Below are positions 23,251 to 34,231 of a DNA stretch of 64,000 bases, one piece after another (position 1 is the first letter of the stretch; each line of letters begins with the position of its first letter). The translations under genes were made by a program, and so were the position numbers. The notes below the pieces were generated by a model. The model was not told the DNA's origin and ran no database searches. It saw nothing but the letters and a program-made list of their open reading frames with translations. Origin of the DNA: Thermothielavioides terrestris NRRL 8126 (Eukaryota > Ascomycota > Sordariomycetes > Sordariales > Chaetomiaceae); the NCBI RefSeq assembly GCF_000226115.1, contig NC_016459.1, forward strand, positions 3,271,501 through 3,335,500. The letters are read 5' to 3'.

Positions 23251-23443
23251 CCAACGCTTTATTCGTTCTTTCCGTTCTTCACTGTTCCTTTCGCTCGTTC
23301 CTTCCGTGTGTTCTCTTGCCTGTTTTGGTATTCCATTGATAGCCACACCTTGGTTCACTGAGAAACTGTGCCAGTCTCGGCGTGCTGGGCTGCGCACAAC
23401 AACTCCCATAAGCGTCATTCGCCTCCCTCCGCCCTGCCCCGAG

Positions 23444-24769
23444 ATGAGCGAAGACAGCACGAGCGCTCCCCCTCCATTCCATCATGCTCCAGAAACCACA
23501 ACATTCCATCACTTCCGCCGACTACCCCCGGAACTGCGCCTCCGCATTTGGGAATTCTGCCTCCCCCGCCGCATCATCCCGCTCAGCATGCTGGTGATCC
23601 TGCACAAGCATGCGCAGCAACACACCGCGGCGCAATCTATCGCACACTCCGACCCGCCGGACGCGGGATCCAACGACGACGCCAGCGCCAATCCCAAGCA
23701 CGCGCGCTCCACTGCAGACCGCGGCCCGAAGCCCGAGCTGAACGAGGAGAACAAGCCACCTGGGGCCCAGCGCCACCGCGAACAGCACAGCCAGCCATGC
23801 TCCTCCTTCCCTTCCAAGCCTTGTCCCTGCTCCAAGCTCATACGGGCCACCCTCTCCCGCCCGACGCTCCTCACCCAGATCAGCCGCGAATCCCGCGCGG
23901 TTGCGCTCGCCCGCCGCCGGCCGGTGCTCTCATGCCTCACTGGAACTGGCCCTGGCAGCGACGCAAGCACGAGCACCACCATGGGGAGGACCAGTGGCAT
24001 TGCGAGCGGTAATGGCAAGGGCCATGAAAATGGCAGCAGCGACAGCAGCAGCAGCGGCAGCAGCAATGAAGGGGACGGAACAGGGACAGCCTCCCATCGG
24101 TATCCGTGCCATCAGCGAGCTCAGCGGCGGTGCCCGCCGGGTTGGGATCAGGCATGGATTGACCCACGGACGGACACGCTGCTGGTAGACTGTGATATCG
24201 GCACGGAACACAGGGCCATCTGGGAGCAGTTGCGAGAGCATCTGCCTCTGATGCTTCCTGGGTGTGGAGGAGGAGAACGAGGCGGGGGACCACGCCAGGG
24301 GGCAGGGGTAGGAATCAGTGTGAGAGCCTGGCACTGGATGGAGTCGGCCATGTCGTGGATTAGTGCCGATAGCAAGCTGGATGGCAGTCGGTTGGGGGCC
24401 GGAGGGAGACCACAGGTGGACGTGGTGCTGCTTGAGGTGGAGTTGGACTTGACGGCTGCCGACGCCAGGGCATCGGGGTTGTTTGGCTTGCTGGGGGAGG
24501 ACCGCGCGGTGTTTGTGCCTTTGTCAGACCGGCGTCAGCTTGAACGCCTCTTCAAGGTGCAGGATCGGCGGCTATGGGGCCAGGATCTGAGGCTGGCGGT
24601 GCGGAGTGCGCTAGCAAGCTGGATGGAGTGGCATGCATCTGAGATGCAGGGGCCGGGTGCAGCAAAGGCACTGCTGCGCCGGACGCGGTGCACGGCAGCG
24701 GGCTTCGACATCCGCCCAGTTGTCCACGTGCAGTGGTCCGATCTGGCTGGGCCACGCGGAGTAGTCTGA
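23444..24769 (+). CDS. 2EXR-domain protein (first of three in the window)
   Basis: Single exon, 441 residues. The frame is open further upstream, but the ATG at 23444 is the first Met that places the domain near the N-terminus. The 2EXR motif lies at about residues 22-42 (FHHFRRLPPELRLRIWEFCLP) and is continued by a strand such as LLVDCDIGTEHRAIWEQL after a long low-complexity insert (Ser/Gly/Asn-rich, about residues 60-260). 2EXR is a fungal domain, greatly expanded in Sordariomycetes, of unknown role; its LPxELRxxIW core resembles a shortened F-box helix. The C-terminal part (VFVPLSDRRQLERLFKVQD ...) is typical of the family. Two more family members lie 4-9 kb to the right on the other strand. 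Confidence 0.8.
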   Translation: MSEDSTSAPPPFHHAPETTTFHHFRRLPPELRLRIWEFCLPRRIIPLSMLVILHKHAQQHTAAQSIAHSDPPDAGSNDDASANPKHARSTADRGPKPELNEENKPPGAQRHREQHSQPCSSFPSKPCPCSKLIRATLSRPTLLTQISRESRAVALARRRPVLSCLTGTGPGSDASTSTTMGRTSGIASGNGKGHENGSSDSSSSGSSNEGDGTGTASHRYPCHQRAQRRCPPGWDQAWIDPRTDTLLVDCDIGTEHRAIWEQLREHLPLMLPGCGGGERGGGPRQGAGVGISVRAWHWMESAMSWISADSKLDGSRLGAGGRPQVDVVLLEVELDLTAADARASGLFGLLGEDRAVFVPLSDRRQLERLFKVQDRRLWGQDLRLAVRSALASWMEWHASEMQGPGAAKALLRRTRCTAAGFDIRPVVHVQWSDLAGPRGVV

Positions 24770-25218
24770 AGGCCGCCGTTTCCGTGTAGTTGGAAAGGTT
24801 AGGGGGTGTGTATACACGCACCGTGGCCATCGTGGGCTCTGTACAGCTTTAGACAGGCAGCTAATCAACAGCAAACATAAGCAAGTCTTGCAACGCAAAG
24901 TCCGAAAGAACAAACACAGCAAGCCGCGAAGCGCAAGAATTTATGTACTCACATTGATCCTACGTATATTATGACGCTTAGAAATGGTAACCGAGACCAT
25001 TCCCCCTTCCTTCCCCTCTGACGCGCCAGAGCATTTTCTATATTAGAGAGGGGTTCGTGAACGGGAGAGACTTGGAGATGCTAACTGCTAGCTTATGAAA
25101 TCCGGGACGATGCCATATGCAGCTCTGCTACCCAACTTTGGTCTGTGTGACAAAGGAACAACATGAAAGAAATGGAAAGACTGACGGATGGTATGCAAGC
25201 ATTGCCCAAGATATCGCC
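24770..25218. other. Intergenic between convergent genes
   Basis: 449 bases between the 3' ends of the 2EXR gene (+) and the coiled-coil gene (-). Locally richer in A+T. No gene seen. Confidence 0.45.
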
Positions 25219-27516
25219 TCAACAAACAGCGCTGTCGCTAGATTTCCGAACATCGCTTTCCGCGTCCCCTTCAACCTCTTCCTCATCCAAGAGCCCCAAG
25301 CCGCTGTCATACCTCCTCCTCTTCTTTCCCCTTCCCGACCTGACCAGATCCCCGGCCAACAAACCACCAGTTGTTGCCCCTAACCCGGCGTTCAGCCTCG
25401 CCGGTGTCTTTCCACCCTCCCCATCGCCCGTCTCAACCTGCGGCGCCACCGCAGAACCGCCCCCTTCTCCCGGACCCGCACCCTCCAAGAAGAACCCCTC
25501 GCTCATACGCGCCACCCGTTCCAGCTCGGCCCTCATCCCGTCCACCAGTTCCTTCGCCCTCCGCCGCTCCTCATCCGCCAGCCGCCCGGCCTCGGTCTTC
25601 TCCTTGACCAGCCGCGCGTTCTCCACCCGCAGCTTGTGCACCGCCTCGTGCGCCGCGCGCAGCGAGGCACCGAGGCGGTCGACCTCGGCGCGCAGCTGCG
25701 CCACGCGCGCGTCGCGCTGCGCGAGCGCGGCGCCCTGCGCCCGCGACAGCGCCGCCAGCTCCGCCTTGTGCGCGGCGACGGCCGACGCGTGGCTTGCTGC
25801 GAGGGCGGCCAGCTGCGACTGCAGCGCCGCGATCTGCTCCAGCGCGGCGGCAAGCCTCGCCTCGAGGTCGGCGGTCGCGCGCCGGTGCTCGGCCTGCGCC
25901 TCGCCGCGCTCGGCGTCCATGCGCTCAACGAGCGACTCCAGCTCCGCGATGTCGCGCGTGTAGGTGCGCACGGCGCCCTTGAGCCGGTCGAGCCCGAGCT
26001 CGAGCTCGGCGATGCGCGCGTCCTTGTCCCGGCCCTCGCGCTCGGCGGCCGCGAGCTGCTCGCCTAGCTTGTCCATCGCGTCCACGCGCGCGCCGAGCTG
26101 CTGCCGCAGCGACTGCTCGATCGCGTGGTACTCGTCGATGCAGTCGTCTGCTTCGCGGTTCTTCCGGGCGAGGTCGCGCAGGCGCGCGAGAACCAGGTCG
26201 AGCACCTCGGCGCCGGCGCCGGTTAAGGGGAGGGTTAGCTCGCCGGGAGTGAGGTACTCGAGCTCGAGCCGCGCGGCGCGGAAACTGGCGCGGAGCGACT
26301 CGATCACCTCGAAGGCGTCCGATCCTTTGAAGCCGAGGGTTTTGAGAGATGAGTCGAGCTCCGCAAGCGCCGCGGTACGGTCGGAGAGGGTCTGCAACAC
26401 GCCAGTAAGGCGTGTTTCAATATCCGAGTGCGGCGGTGACGGCTCTTCCTGGGGTGCTTCTTTGGTAGAGAAGGGAGCTAAAGTGCTTGATAGCCGAGAT
26501 GCCAGAGCCGCGTAGGACTCCAGCGAAGCTGTTAGCTTGGTGATCTCGAGCTGGAGTGACTCGAGCTCCTCGATGAGATGCTGTTTCTCGGGGTCTGGAA
26601 GCGAGGCTTGGATGCCAACATCTGGGCGGGACGCGGCAGAGCGCCGGCAGGGAGTCTGCGGCTCTGGCGGGGGAGGGCTGGTTGATGGAGGCGTCGGAAA
26701 GGACCCACGCATCCTCCTCGTGGGCGTACTGCAGAAGAGCTCAGCCCTTGTTGCCTCGCCGAAGTCTTCCGCGTCGTCCTCAACATCCAGGTCCATGAAG
26801 TCGTCAGCAAATGGATCGCGCGCTGCCCTGGTCCACTCTTGGGCTGAGCTACTTGGGATTTGCTGCGCACTTGAGCGACTGGCCAGCTCCCGCTTGAGCG
26901 CGGCAACCTGTTGCTCCAAGTCCCAGACACGGTCCGTGTCCAGCACCACCGTCTCGTCGTGCAGCCTCGCGATCTCGTCGTCCTTCTCCGCTAGTTCTGC
27001 TTTTAGACGCTCGATCTCAGCCCGGGCTTCCCGCGCCTGCCGCCTCCTCTCGGCCGAGATGTTGTTCATCTCTTCGCTGAGACCGTTGCGCCGGATGCGG
27101 CGCTTGACCCGGCCGTCCAGGACCTGGCGAAGAGGGAGGAACCGGACTTCGCCGCTAAAGGGAGAGCCGTCCGCGTCCAGGTCCGGAATTCCGCTGCCGC
27201 TTGAATGCTGCAGAAACTGGGCCGGGGTGGAATGACGCCGCGATTTCCGGCCGCTGCCGCTGGAAAGACGAGCGCGGCGAACCATAGGCGTCAGGCCAGT
27301 CCCTGAGGCTCCGTCTGGCGTGTGGGCAGCCTCCGGGCCCGGGTCCGAGAACCTGACGCGTCGCTTTCGAGACTTGGGCGTGCGCACCGCCAAGTCTTCT
27401 TCTGGCCCGGGCCGCGCTGGTGAGGCGCATGACGAGGTTTGTTTCGCGGACTGGGTCGTCAGGCTCCGCCGCGTGCGCCGCAGCGCGATTGGAAGATCTG
27501 CACCATCGTCTTCCAT
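25219..27516 (-). CDS. Long coiled-coil protein, unknown function
   Basis: Single exon, 765 residues from the ATG at 27516; upstream in-frame codons exist but their product looks non-coding. The N-terminus is basic with possible Cdk-type sites and nuclear signals (RTPKSRKRRVRFSDPGP). A short conserved-looking motif FLPLRQVLDGRVKRRIRRNG precedes a first coiled coil at about residues 150-230. A Pro/Ser-rich linker is followed by a nearly unbroken coiled coil at about residues 300-680 with repeated Ala, Glu, Arg and Leu (LEARLAAALEQIAALQSQLA). A basic tail follows (GRGKKRRRYDSG). The layout resembles spindle-pole, kinetochore or nuclear-envelope scaffold proteins, but I do not recognise the family and give no name. 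Confidence 0.75.
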   Translation of the reverse strand: MEDDGADLPIALRRTRRSLTTQSAKQTSSCASPARPGPEEDLAVRTPKSRKRRVRFSDPGPEAAHTPDGASGTGLTPMVRRARLSSGSGRKSRRHSTPAQFLQHSSGSGIPDLDADGSPFSGEVRFLPLRQVLDGRVKRRIRRNGLSEEMNNISAERRRQAREARAEIERLKAELAEKDDEIARLHDETVVLDTDRVWDLEQQVAALKRELASRSSAQQIPSSSAQEWTRAARDPFADDFMDLDVEDDAEDFGEATRAELFCSTPTRRMRGSFPTPPSTSPPPPEPQTPCRRSAASRPDVGIQASLPDPEKQHLIEELESLQLEITKLTASLESYAALASRLSSTLAPFSTKEAPQEEPSPPHSDIETRLTGVLQTLSDRTAALAELDSSLKTLGFKGSDAFEVIESLRASFRAARLELEYLTPGELTLPLTGAGAEVLDLVLARLRDLARKNREADDCIDEYHAIEQSLRQQLGARVDAMDKLGEQLAAAEREGRDKDARIAELELGLDRLKGAVRTYTRDIAELESLVERMDAERGEAQAEHRRATADLEARLAAALEQIAALQSQLAALAASHASAVAAHKAELAALSRAQGAALAQRDARVAQLRAEVDRLGASLRAAHEAVHKLRVENARLVKEKTEAGRLADEERRRAKELVDGMRAELERVARMSEGFFLEGAGPGEGGGSAVAPQVETGDGEGGKTPARLNAGLGATTGGLLAGDLVRSGRGKKRRRYDSGLGLLDEEEVEGDAESDVRKSSDSAVC

Positions 27517-28388
27517 GGTGTTGCACAATGTCCGGAGTTTGACGCGATTGGGTTGTTGAATGTTCAGAGGTAAACACGGAAAGAATTGAAGGGACATGGA
27601 CAGAGAAGTCGGAAGCCAATGAATTGCTTTTGGTGTTCCGGCAGGCAGCGCAGGCAGCAACCCCACGCCCCACGCGCCCCGAGCCCTTGGTGTCCAATTG
27701 TTTGTTTACTCTATTTCTGGATACGGTAATTAGCGGGACCGTGCAATGCGGACCCCCTGAGCGCGCAACCCCTTGACTGCATGTCTTGGCATGCAGTGAG
27801 CTTCTGGGACTGAGTTGCAAGTGGACAAAGGTGCGCGACCTACCTATCTGCAAATATCGTGGCTTCCTGATGCGGGCTGTCCTTTTTGGGTGCCCGCTGG
27901 TCTGTTTTATGTATTTCTAGAAGGCTAAGAAGGCTAGGCAACTGCGTTGATCCTGAGATCTCGGAAACGAACTGGGTAAACAAGAGACAGATATGATGGG
28001 CTCGGTGCCTTGGGAGAGAGGGGTATTCTAGAGCAGCACTGATCGCATGGTAGCTGCCATGGGATGCTCTGCCATGGGATGCTGTCGGGGTGTGTACACC
28101 TCTCGCTCTGAGCATTTCCTTCCGGGGATCCGGAGAACCGCGGGCTGGTCGCACAGCAGGTGATGCGGGCGACGGAATGACACCAGGTGGTACCTGTCAC
28201 ATAATAACAAGGATAAAATAAACTGAGATTGATGCTACAATCTGATGTCTATGATGGGTTGTTATGGGTTGTCTATCGATGCTGGAAAAGTGAATCTTAC
28301 CTAGGACAAACCGAGGCAACGCACCAAACTTTGCCTCGCTGCCACTTAAGTACCCACGTCCACACGGTCAACCAGCGCTTTCTTTCCT
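27517..28388. other. Intergenic, no gene seen
   Basis: About 870 bases between two - strand genes. Contains the promoter of the coiled-coil gene and the 3' flank of the broken 2EXR gene. A short direct duplication (CCATGGGATGCT) occurs at about 28057-28084. Nothing else seen. Confidence 0.45.
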
Positions 28389-30299
28389 TTAGTTCTGTTC
28401 CACGATAGCCAGGACTCTGCACTCCGGGACTTTTCCCTCGTGGATTGCGCGAAAGTAATCGGTGTCGTGCGTCTCCGTAAGTTCCTCGATCAAGCGCTCT
28501 GGGTCATACTCGATGCTGATGCGGTGCCTCCGAAGCCGGGACTGTCGGTGCTTCATGTGCTCGTGCGCATACCTGGCAAAGTCGAACGCTGTGGCGCCCC
28601 AAGGGCGAGCTCGGGGGTACTGCCAGACGGCGTCCTCACCGCCGTCCTCGAGGGCTCGATCGGCCGGCTCCGGCACCTCGGCATACACGCAGCCATTTCC
28701 CTGGAAGACGGTCGTGCCAGCGGGGATCTAGGCCCCGGGTTTGAGCTTGATCTCCCGGTCAATGACGTACAGGATCCGGAGATTGGGCGTGCTCACGGGC
28801 CAGAAGGACGCTACGGCCTCGGTGTTCGAGCACCACCTGCGGCTGTGCAGCAGGTCCCGGCAGTCGACGCCTTGGTCTTGGGCATCGAGATTGGCGTAGC
28901 AGATTGGGGACCCGGAGGCGTCATAGTTCTCTGAATGGAACCCTCGCTCAATGGACCCATAGCACTGGCTATCGTTGAAGCAGGCCAGAAGATCATCCCC
29001 AAAGTGGCGCGGGCAAGCCCTGAAAAAAAGCGGGAAGGTCGATGGGTCCTCATGGTCCCAACTGTCATCTTCATCCAGGAAGTCCCAGAACTCATAATAA
29101 GCACGTTCAAGTGCTTCCGCAGCTCTGGCAAGCAATGGATAAAGCCTGACAAAGCCTTCCGGGTCGGGAATGCGGCCAAAATGATGTGTGATCGAAGTTT
29201 TGACCTCCCCCGTCTCCAACACTCGCTTCCGGCGCTCGGGGCTCAGGTCAGCGTGTACACGCACCCCTCCGTCAGGGGCATCAGTGTAATGCCACTTGAC
29301 AGAGCGCCTAACCACGCTCAGCTTGAGGAGGTTCCTGACCTCGTGCTTTTGATTTTCGGAGAGGTCGGTAAATTCGGGCCCGTCGAGGACATTGCAGAGC
29401 AGACAAACCACCCGTTGCTTGGAGGGATCGCGGTTGTGCCAGCTGTCGCGAAACTCCTCCCAATGCTTGCGGCTGGACCGGAGCGTGTCGCAGCGAGAAC
29501 ACACCTTGCGGTGCTTAGGATCCGAAAACTCCACCGCAAGGCGCTGGACCGCGATGAGATGATGGTCGTAGAAGCCAGCTGTCCTTAGCAGACCTGACAA
29601 ACGGGTCGCCGGCCAGCCGTACTCCTGTGGAATGTCGGTGGACTCGAAGGGACAATCGACCCAGAGAACGTCGACAGTCGGGTTCAGGAACACCGGATAG
29701 CCTCCGCGGCGTCCGTAGCAGCCCATGGCCAGATTAGGGCACACGACCCTCTTTTTGTCCTCCTCGGTAAGCTGCGCCATCACGGTCGGGATCGTGGAGA
29801 GGGTTCTCGCTCCTTGCGGTGTGGCCCTATGCTTCACCAACTTGACTAACTGCTGCTGCTCGATGTGTTGGCTATCGAGCCGTCTCTGAAGCACTCGGCA
29901 CATTGCCATCCGCGCAGCTTCGCACGTCCGCGAAGCCGCTAGCATGTGGTAATACGGAGAGCTTTTGAACAAAGCCTGCTCAGGCAGCAAGAATCTCACC
30001 TTGCGATCACCTGTCAAAAGCTCTTCAACCAGCTCGTCTGACCAGCCCAGTAGCTTGCCCCCCTCCTTCACGAAGGTTTCCCAATCATGTCCCACCTCTT
30101 CATGGGCCCGCTCAAATGACCAACCCATCAATTCTTTCAAGCCTTGCTCTACCTCCCTCGCAACTTGATGCACTTTTGCAGGGAGAACATACAGTCCAAG
30201 CGCCTGCACGCAGGGGGAAGGGTTCAGAAAACTCATCTCCCAGATCCTCTCCTGGATGTCAAGCGGGAGCTTCTGGAATTGATGGAATTGCCTCGCCAT
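28389..30299 (-). CDS. 2EXR-domain protein with one in-frame TAG (truncated or read through)
   Basis: ATG at 30299. The first 523 codons run to a TAG at 28730-28728; the same frame then stays open for another 112 codons to 28389. The N-terminus has the 2EXR motif FQKLPLDIQERIWEMSFLN at about residues 7-25, and LWVDCPFEST later. The body includes a CxxC...CxxC pair (KVCSRCDTLR ... RVVCLLCNVLDG) that may bind zinc. Just before the TAG is LYVIDREIKLKPGA; just after it is IPAGTTVFQGNGCVYAEVPE, which matches how 2EXR proteins usually continue, so the two parts were surely one protein of about 635 residues. A GTACGT...CTAG pair around the stop could be a 43-nt intron, but removing it shifts the frame and spoils the second part. 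Truncation by a single nonsense mutation is the simplest reading. Confidence 0.8.
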
Positions 30300-31101
30300 C
30301 GTGCCGTGATGTGGGGCTGTCGTTTCTGCTTCCAGTCCGTAGCGTAAGAATTATCTCAGGGGTTTTTGTCGACTAGTGGTCGTTTGGTGGCTAGCACGGA
30401 AGTGGATGCGATGGCAGCGAAACGGAATGGGACGGGAACAGGGTGAAGGCTTTTATAGTTCCGTTGCCGGTGACCGTTACAAAGCATAACTGAATCTTTT
30501 TGTTGCGTCGTTCCCTTGTCCCCAAGTCGAACAGTTCAGAACTTCGAGTGTCAACAACCAGCTTGTGCACCGTCCCGAGCGCCAACCCACAGCAACAGAT
30601 TTCATCGAGACTTGATTCAGTCAGAACAAAAAGCTCCCTTCAATGTGCTTTTTGGCATGTTTTTCATTGTGCAACTCGAACTGATGTAGTCAGACGAATC
30701 TATGACTCAGGCTTGCGAATCACAGGTCGGCATAATTGGCATTGCGAAAGGCTGTTGTTCTCTCTTGCAAGAACAGTGTAGCAGCTCTTCCTCAAACACA
30801 GCAGCCCATAACGCCCACATGACACCGCCGCGCATCCATGCGGAAGCTCAAGGGTCGGTGACCATCCGAAGCCCAAGCTGACCGCACCCAGAACACTCCC
30901 GACTGGGTCAGACCGGTCCACCAACGCCAATGCTAAGCACGAGCCTCCTGAAGAAAAAGGGAAAAGAAAAAAAAAAAAAAAGAAAAAAAAAGAGAAAAAA
31001 AAAGCAGTGCACGCAAACAAAGAACAAAACGCCAAGAACTCCCCAAGGACGACCAACCCCTCTCCCCACCATCCCCCCATCGACACCGGCCCGCACCCAG
31101 C
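30300..31101. other. Intergenic with a purine-rich tract
   Basis: About 800 bases between two - strand 2EXR genes. A tract of A with scattered G occupies about 30953-31005 on this strand, hence a T-rich run in the 3' flank of the gene to the right. No gene seen. Confidence 0.5.
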
Positions 31102-32636
31102 TCAGACACCAGCCAGGTACTCCCTGACGACGCGGGCCTCCTCCCCCTCGGCGGGCCAGCCGACCTTGTCCTCGTCGCGGGCGACGACGAGGACCTTGCA
31201 CACGAGGGCCTGGCGCGCGGCAAGGCCGAGCCGGTAGCTCACGCGCCAGGCCTCGCGCGCGTAGGCCGGCAGGGCCGGGTCCGCGTCGCGCACGAGGTAG
31301 TGCGTGCGCAGGTCGTGCAGCAGCGTCGGCAGCACGTCGGCCAGGTCCGGGATCACCATCGGCCGGATGGTGAGCTGCGCGCTGCTGCCGCTGCCGCTGC
31401 TGCCGCTGCCGCTGCTGCCGCTGCCGCTGCTGCCGCTGCCGCTGCCGCCGTTGGCGGTGGCGGCGGCGGCGGCGGCGGGAGCAGCGGGCTGGTCGGCGGC
31501 GGTGGCGGCGGCGGGCTGGTCCAGGTCGTTGTCGCCGGCTACGTCGGCCTGGCCGTAGCCGTCCATGTTGTCGGCCGCATTGTCGACAGTGCGGCTGGCG
31601 GGCACGACCAGGAACATCAGACGCGGGTGTACTTCGATGTACGAGTGGTCGGCCGCGTGGAACTGGGCGAGGCTGCGCCGGAGCGGAGAAGTCGCAGGAA
31701 CTGGGAAGTGGTCAGGTCGGGCTTTTCGTGTCTTCCAAACAGCTTGCGACGGAAGGGAGGTGGGAAAATGGGGGGAGAGGAGGGGAGGAAATGAGTGGGT
31801 GGGTGGTTGGTCGCGGCATTGATTCGCGGGTCCATGGGGTTTCGAGGCGCAGACTTACGGGTGTAGAAGTTTTTGATATACACGCCGATGTACTCTTGGG
31901 TGAACTTGCAGCGGGGCTTCTCGTAGACGATGTAGAACTCGCGAAGGCTGGGAAAGCAGTTGAGGAAGCCGCACACTTCCTCCGGGCACATGTGCCATTG
32001 CTGATGTTTGACGTGCTCGTCGGTGACTCTGGGGCACCGGAAGTTGGCCCTGATGCTGTGTGCCGTGTGATGTCGCTGGCTGTACTTCAGTGCAACCTTC
32101 TGGATGTTCGAGAACTTCGCTGCCAGGTTGTTCGAGTTGAACAGGCCTCCCGCGGGGTTGAGGATCTGATTGACACCATGAAAGTAGCCAAATACGGGCG
32201 ATGTGGAGTTCGGCATGTCCACCACCACGAGATCTTCCTTGTGATCGGTGTAAGCGACTAGGGCCTTGAAAGGCAGTCGGGTCCCGTCCCTCAGCGTGGC
32301 AAGATGCACAGCGCCATGTGCCACTTGGCTGACTGCCGCGATGTTGATGAGTCCGCGAAAGCCCGACTTGTCCTCCCTCTTCGGGACTGGAGCAAAGTCC
32401 AGGTGCCAGGTCCCAAGGTGGTGATCGACGCGGCGGATTGCCCTGACCACGTGGATGTTGGGCTTGCCAATTGCCTCGGTGAAGATTAATCCCTGTATCT
32501 CAGTTGGGAAGCGATTGAAGTGTGGGAAGCGGGCCTGCTGCAGCTGCTGACCAGGCAGTGCGCTGGCTTGCGCCAGAAGCTGGCCGGTTCCTTGACCGAC
32601 TGGGTCGGGAACCTGCTGCTCCTCCTGTTGAGACAT
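31102..32636 (-). CDS. 2EXR-domain protein with Gly/Ser repeat
   Basis: Two exons (32636-31859 and 31700-31102), 458 residues. The donor is GTAAGT, and the acceptor at 31701 restores a frame reading LPATSPLRRSLAQFHAADHS. The 2EXR-like motif FPHFNRFPTEIQGLIFTEAI is at about residues 37-56, preceded by a Gln-rich lead; the Pro-to-Thr and Ile-Trp-to-Ile-Phe-like changes make it a divergent member. The blocks MCPEEVCGFLNCFPSLREFYIVYE and MFLVVPASR follow the usual 2EXR layout. Exon 2 carries a tandem repeat coding for Gly-Ser units (31378-31452), which may vary in length, and ends in a helical region (HDLRTHYLVRDADPALP). Function unknown. Confidence 0.78.
31378..31452. repeat. Coding minisatellite (Gly/Ser repeat)
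   Basis: Tandem units of about 15 bases built from CTGCCG and CTGCTG triplets, read on the - strand as alternating Gly and Ser inside the 2EXR gene. The sequence continues into Ala-coding GCGGCG triplets at about 31460-31480. Confidence 0.75.
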
Positions 32637-34231
32637 GATTGATCGCAGATAGAACGAGAATATGGCTGAATGGAGTGTGAAAGGAAGAAGCGCAATGTAG
32701 GCGAAGGAGAACGGGAAGATGTGGTCGCTGTGTTGTTGTGGTTGTTGCTTTCGCAGTCAGAATGGGAAGTGGAAGAAGAGAAGAAGCGAGAGAAGAAGCG
32801 ATTGCAGAAGTCAGAAGAGAAGGAGTGCGAAGTGGCTGGGAGAGAAGAGCTTCAAGAATCTTTCCTGGAAGGACCGCGCCTCGGCGCGTTAAACTCGGTG
32901 TTTGGCTGGTCTGCGCAGATGACGCGTGTGCAGCCTTGGGGAACTTGGGACGAAAATGGGAGTGCACTGAGGGCACATGATTGTGTTTATCTAGATTCTG
33001 CAGTATTCTTGCCCAGATGCTGATGGAAAGGTCACCCCGAGGTGGGCTCTCAGCCCGGTTGACCAACGGTTGTTGCCCTTCAGCGGATGACTTCTTGATC
33101 ATTTAAGTAGATTGTTTCGGGCATCACTGACGCCTCAGAAACCTAGTCTACTACATGCTTCGCGAAGCTTGCCTAGTCCTCGATTTAAGCCAGCCAAGGC
33201 GAACCACCAAGCTGCTTCAGCTGCTGATTGACAAGCCTGCCCAGCATCACATTGTTTATTGACTTATCAGAGTCAAAGGGATCAACAAACCACACCTTCC
33301 TGACTCACCCCTTCTGCCAAGAGTCCAATCCAGGGTGCCTTATCCATCATCCAGGCCTCTATAATCAAGTACTCACAATTCGCACCGCTCACGGCATCAC
33401 AGCGCTACCGAGAAGGGTCAAATTACCATTGCGAATTAGAAGTCCCGGCCGCATCTTTGGGCTCATTCGTGACTTTCCAACCATAAATGACGATGCAGCC
33501 AATCATTAGACACTGACATTGCTTGACAGTTGAGCAAGATACCTTGAGCTGAGAGCCTGAGATCCTCCCTTCGCACACTCACTTACACACTGGAGGTTCT
33601 GGAAGTGGAGCTAATTGGGCTGATCCTGGCCAATCGGAAGTGGAGGTGTGGGGTTGATGATCCGCTCCCTCCGAAAGCCACAATTTTTCCAGCTGGTTCA
33701 CTTTTTCTTTTTGTTTGCTCCCCCGCTCTCGACAAACTTCTCCCCACTCCACGGAGTACGGAATAATGAATCAGTGAACCCAGCACATTGTGTTGAAATG
33801 CTCTAGCGGCGTATGTGAGACACTAAACTTGTTGCTTGTGTTGAGCAGGCTGTTGCGAGTGAGTCTGCGCTGCACAAGTTCTGCTTGTGTTTCCAAGAAC
33901 GGTCCGTTGGCTATGGTAGGTAGGAACTGTATTCCGTACTCCTCTTCACTGCCGCAACAGGTACCTCCCGGATTCTCAATTGGGCCATCCCACGCCTCCT
34001 CTTCCAATGCGGCCTGGCTCTCATTCCATCCGGAGACGGACATGGCCCTGCGATTCTCTGGATCACCCCCCGAGCGGGCTCCCGCTCTTTCCGTGGGCTT
34101 GATCTATGTGGACGAAGCGGCGGACATGCTGAAATGGACTCTTGTGGGCTTGAAACCGCAGTGGGCGCCTTTCCCCGTGCAAATGAGGTGGGGTCTTGGT
34201 TTGCCAGTGCCTGCGAAGGCGCGGGCGACAG
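32637..34231. other. Intergenic, no gene seen
   Basis: About 1.6 kb. The left part is the promoter of the 2EXR gene (-) and the right end is the 3' flank of the J-protein gene (-). Open frames at 33771-34043 (-) and 33790-34416 (+) overlap each other, have no recognisable motif and are not called. Confidence 0.4.

Noticed and set aside
22430..23254. Long open - strand frame opposite the coiled-coil relic
   Set aside because: Cys/Ser/Arg-rich text with no family features; it is what the reverse complement of Glu/Lys/Ala coding looks like.
28686..28762. 43-base GTACGT...CTAG intron around the TAG of the second 2EXR gene
   Set aside because: Removing it shifts frame and destroys the well-formed C-terminal coding text.
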